Source of the DNA: Bidens hawaiensis | Taxonomy: Eukaryota; Streptophyta; Magnoliopsida; Asterales; Asteraceae | Length of the DNA: 64,000 nucleotides | NCBI GenBank assembly: GCA_021521415.1 | Contig: JAIQDT010002844.1 | Span: forward strand, 62,001 to 126,000 | Direction: 5' to 3' | Part shown: positions 23,118 to 33,706 of the stretch, in pieces | Numbering within the stretch: the first letter of the stretch is position 1 | Layout: each line of letters begins with the position of its first letter | Notes under the pieces: model-generated | The model's input: only the letters and a program-made list of their open reading frames with translations | Told to the model about the DNA's origin: nothing | The model's database searches: none | Translations under genes and position numbers: made by a program

Positions 23118-24560
23118 GGCTGCATAAACCGCATTCTTATTTGCTTTGGACATAGCTTAATTCATAAACAGCAGAGCCGAGACGTGCAATACATGTTGGA
23201 TCACTTGTTGGAGGTGGATTTTCATTAAATGTATCATTGTATAAAACATCATAATTGTTTATGAAACATTTATAACATTACACATAAAGGGATGAAATGA
23301 GATTGTGTACGGGCTGAAATAAAATGTGTATGGGCTACAAAAGGTACCAGTTGTAAATCCAAAGAAAGAGCTACTGCCTACCATAGCAGGATTTGCAAAA
23401 TGTGGTGTTTGGTTCAAGGATGGCTCGCTTTTTTAAGCTTGTCGACACGTAAACTGTGCAAGATCAATCTATTGCTGCAGAAAGATAATAAACATTACAT
23501 ACAAAGTTAAAATAAAGACAACATATAAGCAGCTTCATTTCTTATATTAGTCAGTAAACCATTTTATTGTAAATGGGTTAAACGTGTTGAATAAAAAAGC
23601 GTATCAACCTGAACCTATTTTGGCCCTTTACGGTTTTACCCAACCTACTTGATTCGACATTTTCACATCACTACTAACGAGCTAATAGAGTCGTTGGACC
23701 CTTATAGATATTTTTAACAATAATATACTTGAGTTCTCACGGGTAGACTTACAGGCTTCTAGCAGTTCTTTTATCCTCTTTTAGTTGCCATTAATATAGC
23801 CTTTTCTATATTCTTTGAAGAACCTGCAAGTTTTTAAAAAGCAACAATTAATATATAAAAAAAGGGAAATTGTAGTTTTTGACGAGTGTAATAATAATAA
23901 AATGAATTCACAAGGTGTTAAGAAAACTTACCACTTTTAATGTTAATTAAAACATGCAATTTGTGTCTTCCATATTCATTCCCTCCCTTCCTGCTTTAGC
24001 TGCAGTTCAAGTAAAAAAAATATTAGAAAATCATGAATTGTTTATCAAACTGACAAATGTATAGATCTATATGTATCTACTTAAGAAAAATCATAACTTT
24101 CTGTTGGGTTGAAGAATGGCCTACAGCACCATCTTTTGTCAAGAAACTCATTTAGAACCAAGGCATTATGTGCAAATCAAGATGTCAGAACCTGTGCTTG
24201 GAACGATAAGAGTAGCAAATCTGATAGGAGAAATTGAGCAAACGAAGACTAAAAGTAATCAAGATTTGTCGGCCGGTTAACCAATTAACCTCTGATGAAT
24301 TCAAATTACACAAATTGAATACCTTCAGACTGTAATCCATATACAAAACCTGATAATCATCGGCGTCGGATTTCAAATTAGAGATCTGATCCACTTCCGT
24401 CGAGAGAAACAGGAACTTGGTGAAATCTCGTATCCATAAATAGTGTACAACTTTCCTCAACGCCTGCGAACTGCTTTTCCATAAAAAGAACCGCCAAATT
24501 TTGCAAAAACTGCCAATTTGGACGGCAATAAAACAATTGAAGCTTGAAGATTAGGGTTTC
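22618..24560 (-). CDS. Second host gene remnant, product not recognised
   Basis: Exon-like segments on the minus strand are 24,482 downward (ATG in a gene-like context, MEKQFAGVEESCTLFMDTRF, stopping after about 34 codons), the overlapping frame 24,460-24,323 (RKVVHYLWIRDFTKFLFL) that ends at AAG|GT, 23,830-23,750 (FFKEYRKGYINGN, then TAA, then KRIKELLEAC), 23,453-23,382 (YVSTSLKKRAILEPNTTFC, ending G|GTAGGC) and 22,720-22,618 (CMLFDFEGNIEMYGILDTLA ... KLKSTK, then GTATG). The last two have good AG and GT borders. The early stop and the internal TAA suggest a pseudogene, or else alternative exons. I do not recognise the family, and nothing here suggests a link with remnant gene 1. Confidence 0.4.
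23076..23115. repeat. AAT microsatellite
   Basis: About 13 uninterrupted AAT units inside an apparent intron of remnant gene 2. Confidence 0.9.
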
Positions 24561-24599
24561 AAACTGTGGAGTCCTAAATCTACGGTTTGCATTATGGTG

Positions 24600-25662
24600 A
24601 TGTCACAATAACATTAAGTAAAAATAAAAGGGAAGGCTATTGTGAGGATGACATCTGTCTCCTTGTTTTATTATAACAGTAGAATATATATATAATACAT
24701 GAGATAAGGGTAAATTAAGACACTTGATTTTAAGAGTTTCACAAATCCTAATGCATAAAGTATATGTGTAAGAAGGGGTAAACTTGTCTTTTAAACACAA
24801 TTCACCTAACTTACAAGTTTGCCCCCTCATCTTTAACCATATTATGTTTTTAATTTTAATCTTAAACTAACTTCCCATCACGATTTTTAAACGACCATAA
24901 TTTTTTCGTACGCTAATATTTTTGTAAAAAAAGTGCACCATAAAATCGAGCATTTTATTCTTTTTAATTTGAGTATGATATTGTTATAACTCTTTCAATT
25001 TTAAAAACTTAATAAGTTACGTACGGGTGCTTGATGTCGGTTTTTATAGTTTGTAAGTTAAACTTGTGAGCCCAACCATTAGTATCGATTTTTCGTCGTC
25101 CAAACCAAAATTGAATCATTGAAAATTAAAACAGAATTGTTACCAACTCTCTTATATATAACAAAATAGGAAAAATGATAATTTTAGCTACATAAATTGT
25201 AAAGATTAATGGAACACCTAGGATGCGAAATTATAACAAGAACGAAGATTATAAAAAATCATATTAGAATTAGGTTAATTTAAAGTTGCAATAGTCATGC
25301 TTACTTGTATTAAAAAAGACTTTGTTTATTTATATCTTAACTATATCTAACATATATAACAAAACTTGTCAAATACTAAATAATAAAAGAGATTAAAATG
25401 CATACAACATTTAAGTTTGGTTTGATTTCATATGGCCGGTTTTTAGCATAATCCTTGAACCAAACCTTTAGCTACGGTTTTAAAATTTTGAAACCAATCA
25501 ACCGAGTGAAAGTAAAAAAAAAAAAACCGACCGTGAAACCAAACTGATGACTGGTTTAAAAGGTTTAAAGGTTTTAAACCGTACCATGAACACTCTTAAT
25601 TGTTTTGTGATTCGCAGGGTTTGCGTTCGGACACCTGCCGCATCGCATGGGCACCCGCCTAG
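24600..25662 (+). mobile_element. AT-rich stretch ending in a possible Helitron CTAG-T terminus
   Basis: No gene is seen. Near 25,630-25,658 a short GC-rich hairpin-like segment (GCATGGGCACCCGC) sits directly before CTAGT, at 25,659, the textbook Helitron 3' end. The matching TC start was not located, so the left limit is arbitrary. Confidence 0.25.
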
Positions 25663-25683
25663 TATATATATATATATGTATAT

Positions 25684-26117
25684 AGGGTGAGTATCATTTA
25701 AGAACTAGTATATTTTGTGAGAACTTTGAGAGCCCATTTTAACCATTAGATGATTTGATCAATGGCTCAAAAAGCATAATGTCATTTTTGTAAATAAATA
25801 AAAGATAATGGGTGTTAAGTTAATGATAAATGGGTATTATCAAAAATAAGCCATACTTAATTTTATAACCGATTCCTTTTCTCACTCATCTTCTAAAAAT
25901 GTGGATACCTCCATATTTTTCTCAATTTTTGATTTAAATGTGTTATTTGGCTAAAAAGGAAGTTTTTGTTGATTGTATTTTAAATACTTCACTTCTGTAA
26001 GGTCATCTAGGTCATCCTTATTGACCGGACCGATACCAATTTTGGTCCAATAATAGAACATTCAAGATTCTATATATTTACACATATGTAATAGTTTATT
26101 TACACATTATGTTAAAC

Positions 26118-26160
<43 letters not shown>

Positions 26161-27020
26161 CTTAACTTACGGGCATATAAAAAAATGTTACACATAAGTA
26201 AAATAAAGTTAGATACTACAAATTATGATTGGACCAATATTAAATTTTGGTTCAATGATTGAACATTTAAGATTTCTATAGATATACATAATACACATGT
26301 AAAAAGTTTATTTACACATTATGTTAAACATTTATATATATGTAAATACTTAACTTACGCGCATGTAAAAATATGTTAAATGTTAACTAGTTGGGTTTTT
26401 CTAATTGTACGTCTACTTTTCATTTACATCTTAATCTTTACTATTAGTTAAGTTTGCCTAAAAAGTAGCATCAACAAATCATTAGAAGGTTTGAATCAAA
26501 AAGCTGATGCAATATGAAAAGAATTATATATATCTGAAGTATATGAATGGCTACGAAGCATATAAAAAATATACCTTGATATTTAATATATAAATCAAAC
26601 TGAGTGCTCAGCATAAATTAAAACTTAGTTTTATATGAATTTGAGTTCAATTACGAGGGTTTTATTGAACCTGAACTACATAGCACCTATATTTATTTTA
26701 TTACCGGCACTACACAGAACCTATGCTTTTATAACTTAAGCTGTATAAAAAAAAGAAAAAAAAAACTATATTTATACACAAAAGTAAATTAAAAATGTCA
26801 AGATTAAGACAAGTAAAAAAACAATTTCATTGACGGTTAAAGTTACCAGAATCAAGGAAATTCAAATGGTTGAGATAACTGGCAAATTAAATGGTCACCT
26901 AGTTTTACGAAAGTACCCCTTCTCATTAAAAAGAAAATAAAATGAAAGAAATTAAATGATTGGTTGTCATGAGTTCTCAAAGTTCTCAAGAAATATGAAG
27001 TTTTTAAATGAAACCTTCCC

Positions 27021-27021
<1 letters not shown>
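25684..27021. mobile_element. Nonautonomous TIR transposon, about 1.34 kb
   Basis: The left end AGGGTGAGTATCATTTAAG...TTGTGAGAACTTTGAGAG mirrors the right end, whose reverse complement is AGGGAAGGTTTCATTTAAA...TCTTGAGAACTTTGAGAA. About 60 bp match imperfectly. Both ends are embedded in TA repeats, so the target duplication cannot be read. It contains no transposase. Inside, 26,027-26,205 and 26,225-26,375 are diverged tandem copies (TTACACATTATGTTAAACAT) with a period near 200 bp. The ends recall Mutator-like MITEs. Confidence 0.6.
26120..26156. repeat. TA microsatellite
   Basis: Perfect TA run inside the TIR element. A second one (27,021-27,053) separates that element from the next Helitron-like end. 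Confidence 0.9.
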
Positions 27022-27053
<32 letters not shown>

Positions 27054-27519
27054 ATAGCTTTAGAACCCGCGCATTACACGGGATTTGTCAAATAATAAAA
27101 ATAAATAAGGTCCGTTATTTGAAATAAATGAACAAAATTAAAGGTAAAAAGAAAATAAAATATATATATAGTAGAAATAATAAGACGTCTATAAGCTTAA
27201 ATTTACAAATTAGAAAAAATCTCTTTATATACAACATTTGTCAAAATTATTTTGACTTATTACCTATGAATAGTTATGATGAATTAGAAGAGAAATTTAT
27301 AACTCATTTGTCAAAATTATTTTGACCCATAACCCATGAAGAGATAGGATGAATGAAAAGATTAGAAAGGAAATTATAACCCATTTGTCAAAATGGTTTT
27401 GCCCCATAACCCATGGATATGTAGAATGAATGAGAAGAGAGATTAGACCAAGAATGAATGTGAGATTGCCACATCATCTCCATTATTTTCTTTTATTAGT
27501 ATTGTTAGATTAGATTAGA
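27054..27519 (-). mobile_element. Small Helitron-like element (466 bp)
   Basis: The left end has ATAG, then a hairpin CCCGCGCATTACACGGG. The right end, read on the minus strand, starts TCTAATCTAACAATACTAAT. Inside are three diverged copies of a unit with CATTTGTCAAAAT(T/G)(A/G)TTTTG. The element butts against another TC-start at 27,526, giving a head-to-tail pair like that at 18,574/18,577. Confidence 0.45.
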
Positions 27520-27525
27520 TATATA

Positions 27526-27650
27526 TCTATAATATATATAAACAAAAACTCAAAAATCCTATGTGTCACGATGTGGTCGCTTCCCCCGTTTATGTAAGCC
27601 ACCAGATTTCTTGATTTTTAAATGGAGGTCTCTCATTGATTTAACCCAAA
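27526..27650 (+). mobile_element. Helitron-like 5' end, mirror of 3910-3790
   Basis: It starts TCTATAATATATATAAAC and matches the reverse complement of the block ending at 3910. The element's 3' end was not found. It would lie within 27,651-28,024 or be lost under LTR C. Confidence 0.4.
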
Positions 27651-28024
27651 TTCATGGGTATGGGTCTTACCAAAACAGATAGCTCTTAAACGGGTTATAA
27701 CATCTCATTAAATTAAAAATTAATCTTACCAATTACTTGATATGAAAATCTATAAAATAGGGATATACTAAAATTTAATATCCAATTTAAAAAGAAAAAA
27801 GATATTATTTATAATTAATAAACAATTTTATAGTAATAAAACATAAGCCGGTCATGGGTCACCAAATCGAGATAGCTTTTAAATGGGTTATAACATATCA
27901 TTTATTTATGAAACCCTTTCATCATCAAACCCTAAGTATATTATTAACTTTCTTACAATAAAGAAATTAAAATCCAAAAATAAATATTAAAAAACAAAAA
28001 ATGTAAAAAACCATTCTCTCAAGC
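27651..28024. other. No gene seen
   Basis: AT-rich. The phrase GGGTTATAACAT(C/A)TCAT occurs twice (about 27,695 and 27,887), suggesting a diverged duplication. No coding signal. Confidence 0.4.
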
Positions 28025-28835
28025 TGTAAGGCCCCGTTCCCGGTAGCGCTACTTTGGCGTTGGATTTACTCATAAACACAGTTATAAAATCAGAGTTAAT
28101 TAAAACTTTCGCGGAATAATTAAACATTGACCATCATATTACAAAAACAACAATTCTTGTCTTATATAAAAAGTTGAATTGTCTTAACATAACAACACAA
28201 TTCATAACACTTCTATTACAAGATGCCAGTCTCTCCAGTCCCTGCCATGTGTCTCTCCTCAAGCCAGCTGCCTCAACCTATTTGTCTGCATGCACACTAA
28301 AAGTCAGCTACGCTGAGTGAGTTCTAGTTTAACAGTTTACATAATTATTCTTACACATTCTTTCATTTACATACAAATATTATCTGTACTACTCTTACAT
28401 TATCCTTACACATTCTTACAAACATACAATTATACGTACATTCTTGCACAGATATTATAAGAGTCTGCCACCCGACTTCTTGCACAGATATTATAAGGGT
28501 CTGCCGTCCGACCTCTTGCACCGATATCGTAGAGTCGGCCACTCTATTCTTGCCCAGGTATTAGAAGGGCCCGCCACCCTGACTCTTACTATTCTTGCCC
28601 AGGTATTAGAAGGGCCTGCCACCCTGACTCTTACTTAACATTCCTCCTAGATTCTTACAATCATGTAAAGTTAAACAACTAACATATACAAGTTCTAACA
28701 TCTTTTTTTCATTCTTAAATTAATCATTTGCATTAATCACATAATTATATATACATCTTTCTTTCATTCTTGCATTAATCATTCACTTAAGCACATAAGT
28801 ATATATATTACTTATTCTTACGGGTAATGGGTATC
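28025..28835 (-). repeat. LTR of family C, truncated by B1
   Basis: It starts TGTAAGGCCCCGTTCCCGG and runs parallel to the full family C LTR at 49,898 (GTTGGATTTACTCATAAACA, GTCAGCTACGCT). It carries a five-fold tandem array (28,444-28,632; CTTGCACAGATATTATAAG and variants, 36-45 bp units). It stops where B1 begins, and its remainder is not in the window. GAGTGAGTTC at 28,315 is the pre-acceptor motif of the leader module. Confidence 0.85.
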
Positions 28836-30795
28836 TGTAACGCCCGCTAATTTACGGTTTAAGGATTTATATCATGTAAAGTATGTATACTTCTCGGGAG
28901 TTATCCGGCATATTTCGTTGGCCCTACCATCTTCCCGGTACGTTCAATCCTTAACTTTACTTCCAGTTGCCATATCTTTCAAATTTGAGGGGCTAGGATT
29001 AAACATTTTTATATTATAATATACAACTTAAAAACCTAACCCTAGCCAGTCTTGCATGTCTGATCGGCAGCTTCAAGCCCCCCCCCCCCTGCGATTTTCT
29101 TCTTTCCAACCAAGGTGTGAGCGTAAAACAATAATTAAAGGTTAGTACTACGATTCCCCAAGTATTTTACACCTTAATTGACCCTTATATCACGCGTATT
29201 AATCGTTAAATTGCGTGTTGTAGGCTTACCGGGTGGCTGTCAATTCTAACCTTTTCGGGACTGTTTTGGTTGAGGCTTTGCACCAAAATACTCCTAGGTA
29301 TTTATAGTATATCGTACTTAAAAATCATATCCATTGGTGTTCGTTAGATTGGTCAACTAGTTGTAGTTTGATTGTTAGTGTTCGGTTGACTATAATTGTA
29401 GTTTGATGCGTTTAACGCGAGGGTTGAAGTGATTAATGACCAATTCAGCTCGGGGGCACTTGGTTTGATGTACGGGCTGTTGAAAAATAATTTTTATAAG
29501 TTATGGGGCTGAATTGGTTGTCGGTTACTCCAACGGGTCAGTACAACGCGCAATTGCGTTTATTGAATAGTTGGTGCGTTGTACTTGCGAGTTACCGACC
29601 CATTTGACTCGTGTGGCGTCGTGTGGACTTTTTGGCTGTGATTTTATCATATTGGGTCCACACGGGGCTGAGTTGGATTTTAACGGCCTAAACGACTCTT
29701 AAACGCGCGTGTTAGTGTCACTTAGTGCTTCCGGGGGCAATTTGGGAATTCTTTATTCCCGGGAGTACCTAAGGGTCGTTTTGGTGAATGTGAGACCTCG
29801 GGGGCTGTTGCGATTTAGTTTGATGAGGTCGAGGGTTTAGGTAACTCGAACCATGTTAGAACGTCTCGTAGGATAAACGAGTCCTTTCGATGTCGATTGT
29901 AATGTTATATGTAAACCGACATGTGTCTGAGTTTTGGGATTACTTAGAGATCATCTGGCTCGTGGTGAATACGTGTCTTGTGTCAGGTGAGTTCATGATG
30001 CCCCCTTTTAATTCGATTTAAGTTTTGGGCTAGCATGCACACCTAAGCGGTTTTGCTTGATGAAACGTTTAAACTATTTTATATAGGCTTGCTTGTATAT
30101 GGTAGGCCTTGGGATGTTATAGTATGTATGTATTATTGTATGGCCAATATTTGGCGATGTTAGTAGTCGTTATCAACTACGGATGTTACGTATGCCTACT
30201 TTGTGTTTGCATACGTTGATGAGATGTTATATGTTTGGGTTGTACGTTTGCTCGACCCTGATGTTATTACTTGGATATATATATATATATATATATAGGG
30301 ATGCACTTATAAAGGTGTTTATATATATATGTATGTATATATATATAGATATAAGAATGATTATGTATTGAAGATGATGGCCTAACTGATGTATCCCTTT
30401 TATAGCTTAAAACCTTTGGAATGACTATTATGATTATTATTATTGATGTTATTTATTAAAACATGAACTCACTCAGCTCAAGTTGACTTTGTGTGCATGT
30501 TAGTGTGAGTTTTAGGTTAGGAGGGGGATGCCTTATCGCTTGGACGTGCACGAAGCTACTTGGTCGGTGAAGGGCATACGTGGATGGAAGATTTCATTAT
30601 TAAACATTTCTTTTGAAAAGTTTATCAAACATATTTAAATTGGTTTTGGGAACTTATTTTATTAATTATGGTTTTCCGCTGAATTATATTCTGAATGGGT
30701 TGTTTTAATGAAATGAACTGTTTTTGAGTTGAAGTATTTTGTAAGTATTTTGTATGAATACCAACTGTAGGATTCCCGGGATTCAGGGTCTTACA
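28836..30795 (+). repeat. B1 5' LTR
   Basis: TGTAACGCCC...GGTCTTACA. A TATA-like run (TATATTATAATATAC, about 29,009) is followed by AACCCTAGCC and a C12 run (29,078-29,089). Near 30,140-30,260 there is a string of small hairpins (GCCAATATTTGGC; GTATGCC...GCATAC; GGGTTGTACG...GACCC). Confidence 0.93.
29987..30515 (+). promoter_or_regulatory. Leader intron-like module in the B1 5' LTR
   Basis: TCAG|GTGAGTTCATG at 29,987 is followed by CCCCC...TTTTGGGC (30,001-30,030), the hairpin string, CATGAACTCAC (30,462-30,472, the perfect 11-nt reverse complement of GTGAGTTCATG), TTGACTTT and TTTTAG|G at 30,515. The same donor text recurs in the 3' LTR at 38,428. Confidence 0.55.
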
Positions 30796-30798
30796 AGT

Positions 30799-30811
30799 TG
30801 GTATCAAAGCC
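30799..30811 (+). other. B1 primer binding site
   Basis: TGGTATCAAAGCC begins 3 nt after the LTR. It is one base off the usual TGGTATCAGAGC complement of initiator tRNA-Met. Confidence 0.9.
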
Positions 30812-31143
30812 ATGGTTCGAGGGATCCGAGCATCCCCGAATGCTTGGAGTCGAACTGTAAGAAAAGAGACCAGTATGCCCACTGCGAGTAGCTGCACGCC
30901 AAGAGGTAACTTTAAATTATTTAGTCATTTCTTTGAATTTAAAAGTTTCCAGTATGTGATTAACTGTTTAAGTTTTAGATAGAAGGCTAATGTGGTTAGG
31001 GGCAGGGGTGATTAGGACGGGCGGGTAAAGTAAATGACTAATTACACTTGATCAACGTAATTAGCAGTTTACCCTTACCTTACATGTTCTAAATGCCACA
31101 TGTACTTGACCGTGTTAAATTTTTGTCTTTGTTGGGATAAGTC

Positions 31144-31970
31144 ATGGTTAACAAAGAGAGGCCGTCCTAGTGTTCGTGGTCGTGGTCGTAAGCCACGTGC
31201 CGAAGCCGAGAGTGAGATTCCTACTTCCCAGCAGGAAGAAAACCTGATTCATTAGGAGGGGGATAACCCTGCCTTAGATCCTGCTATGTGCGCGACAATC
31301 GCGGATGAGGTTTACCAGGTGCTCCATAGCGCCATTCTTGAGATCGTTGCTGAGGCCGTTAGGGCCATGGAGGAGTCACTGGTTGGTAAGGGTTCAGATA
31401 AGGGAAGGAAGAGTAAGGAGGTGCAGGTCGAAGAGGATGAGGAGGTGTATGTGTCAAGTGGGGATGAAGACGAAGTGAGGACTGTTAGTGTATCTGCTTG
31501 GGGTTGCTCATATGGTGACTTTAAGAAGCCCTTCTTTCGATGGTATTAAGGATGCGTTGGCAGCACATCAGTGGGTCTGGAGGCCGTTCTGAGAGTTAGT
31601 AAGTGTAAGGGGGATGACATGGTGACCTATGCTACTGCCTCGTTTTGTTCCGAGGCACTATGTTGGTGGGATAATCTGGCGCAGGCCATGGGTGATCGTT
31701 CGATTAGGAGGATGACGTGGGATGAGTTGAAGAAATTAGTTCTTGATCAGTTTTGTCCACCACGTGAATAGGATAAGATTGAACAGGAATTCTTGACCTT
31801 GGAGGTGGGTAGTATGACGCATCGGGAGTATACCACCAAGTTAAATCAGATGGCCCGTTTATGTCCCGATTTGGTTACTCCCGAAGCCAAGAGGATTAAA
31901 AAGTATGTGAAGGGGCTTCCGGCAGATATTCGTAGGGGTGTGGTGACCACTGATGTGAGATCGAAGGCTC
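31144..31970 (+). pseudogene. B1 gag, N-terminal part, broken
   Basis: From an ATG at 31,144 the frame meets TAG after eight codons. Blocks of gag-like coding follow in shifted frames: ATIADEVYQVLHSAILEIVA, acidic linker EVQVEEDEEVYVSSGDEDE, ATASFCSEALCWWDNLAQAM, TWDELKKLVLDQFCPPRE and EAKRIKKYVKGLPADIRRGV. The last block is the conserved capsid C-terminal motif of chromovirus gag. Reading is lost at RSKA, where foreign DNA begins. Confidence 0.85.
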
Positions 31971-33125
31971 ACTCAAACTTAAACCAAATACAACTAATAG
32001 ATAGCGGTAAGTGGGTATCGAACATGAGGAGTTTGTGGAAAATGTGTTTACCAAGTAGCTTAACGATTAAACTAAGATAAATGCAAATGACACAAAGCAA
32101 TTTTCAAGTTGGTTTTGATTTGATTTTATAAACTAGATTAAACTAAACGAAAGTTGTAAACGAATAATTAAACAAGCATTCCTCTCGGGGTTCGGGTTAT
32201 TGCTCAACACTCTTGTTAACATTCAATGGATAGACAGTAATATCTCGGTTTTGTGTACAAGCAATTGTTTGTTATTAATTAAGAACTAAGTACTCGGATT
32301 CCTAGAATGCGAGGTTGTTACTTAACAATCAATCAATATTATTCTTCCTAGTTCTTCCCACTAAATCTCGATTCCCAACAACACCAAGAACATATGGCTA
32401 AAAGCTAGATAGAAACAATATGGACAAGTTACAAACAATCACACAAACACAAGATTGTACTAACATAACATTTAGACAATCAATCCAAGTTCAAGAACAA
32501 TAAACAAAAGTGTTTTGCAAATAACCTTACATTCCGAGAGGAATACCGAAGGAACTAGCCACTGATGGCTCGGAAGGTCATTCTTGAATCAAATATCTTG
32601 TTACTAGCAATCCCAAACATAAACCAAATGATACAAGCACCCAAAAAATTGTTTTTGTCTTCCAAAATAGCCCCTAAGCCGTCCACAATGAAAAGGTATG
32701 TGAAAAGACACCCTAAAACGGCCTAAAAAGTGGCCCAAACTCCGCAGTCACGTGTTGGACCGTGGGCCACGGTCTACACCGTGGTCCACGATCCAGTTAC
32801 GATGCTCGGAATGCCACGGTACGGTGTATTCTGTTGATTTTGGTGCCTGTTTGACCATGGCACATGGTCAACACCGTGGACCACGGTGGAGCTCTTCCTC
32901 AATTTCTTGTTTTCTTCATATCTTTCTTGTTTCAACTCCGTTTTCTTCGCCGTTTTCGCCCACGTTCTCGTAATTTCATCCTCTACCTCCTCCTACCTGC
33001 AAACATATTAGTAACCATAGTCAACTAATTCCATGAAATTAAGTTGGTTAAGCAAATACATTTGTATCTTTTAACTTGCTTAACAGCTTCCCTACGAGTC
33101 ACTCGTCAACCATCGACATGAACTC
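31970..33125. mobile_element. Foreign insert in B1 gag, LTR-like
   Basis: The gag reading stops at about 31,970 and resumes near 33,125 (SVVTLAGTLYDQ). The insert has no pol sequence and contains GTGGGTATCGAACATGAGG, like text found near the ends of many plant LTR elements. It also holds a block of CCGTGG/CCACGG palindromes (32,755-32,890). Its exact borders and target duplication are not clear, so 'solo LTR' is only the likeliest reading. Confidence 0.5.
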
Positions 33126-33604
33126 TTTTCACTCGGTAGTTACCCTAGCAGGTACATTATATGATCAGAGGGAGAAGTTACCGCCGACCGAGACTAGGAA
33201 GACATGGGACACAAATTTGTTCGGTAAGCGGCCCGGGGGAAGCAATTTCAATTTGTCTGAGAAAAGGGAAAAGACTGAGACTTCTGAGTTTAGTAGGGAT
33301 GCGGCGTACGTTAATTGCAAGAAGTGCGGGAAACCGCACAAGGGGAAATGTAAGAGTGGGTCTGGCTCCTGTTTTCGTTATGATAAGGTTGGACACCCCC
33401 ATTCGAGTGTCCAACGTTGACTTGTTTCTGCTGTAAGGGTTCCGGTCACTTGGCATCAAACTGTCCTACCGGTAAGGCGGGGGGGGGGGGGGTCCGGTCA
33501 GGGGACTTCCTCGAGGGGGAAGGTGGAAGAGAAGCCGAAGGCCAGGGCGAGGGTCTTCAACATCTCCAAGAGGGAAGCGAAGGATGATGCGGATGTCGTT
33601 TCAG
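33126..33604 (+). pseudogene. B1 gag, nucleocapsid part
   Basis: After SVVTLAGTLYDQREK comes a basic stretch and zinc-binding text CKKCGKPHKGKC, a degraded CCHC knuckle (CFRYDKVGHPHSSV) and, out of frame, CCKGSGHLASNCP. A run of 13 G at about 33,480 shifts the frame. The stretch ends at DADVVS, just before the protease. Confidence 0.8.
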
Positions 33605-33706
33605 GTACTTTTCTCAGTTATCTTTTATTCCACCGTCATAATTTCTCATTCCTTGGAATTGTATGTGATGATCATGTAGCTAAGTAGTAGTATAATATTA
33701 TCCTAG
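33605..33706 (+). other. 102-nt intron-like insert between gag and protease
   Basis: It begins GTACTT after TCAG and ends TATCCTAG. It is T-rich, with GTAGCTAAGTAG about 25 nt before the end as a possible branch site. Inside, in frame, are two consecutive TAGs. Joining its flanks gives [18 protein letters not shown], the same length as the continuous VVNGTFLVNNHFATILFD of chromovirus A2 at 48,900, so removal restores colinearity. Confidence 0.55.

Noticed and set aside
24603..24830. 75-codon minus-strand ORF upstream of remnant gene 2
   Set aside because: It lies beyond the likely start of the gene, is AT-rich, and has no splice or domain support.
28444..28638. 64-codon repetitive ORF and possible CRISPR-like array
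   Set aside because: The ORF is translation of a tandem repeat in LTR C. Unit and spacer sizes are irregular, units are contiguous without unique spacers, and the genome is eukaryotic.
32752..32973. 73-codon ORF in the gag insert
   Set aside because: It covers the CCGTGG/CCACGG palindromes; no domain and no counterpart.
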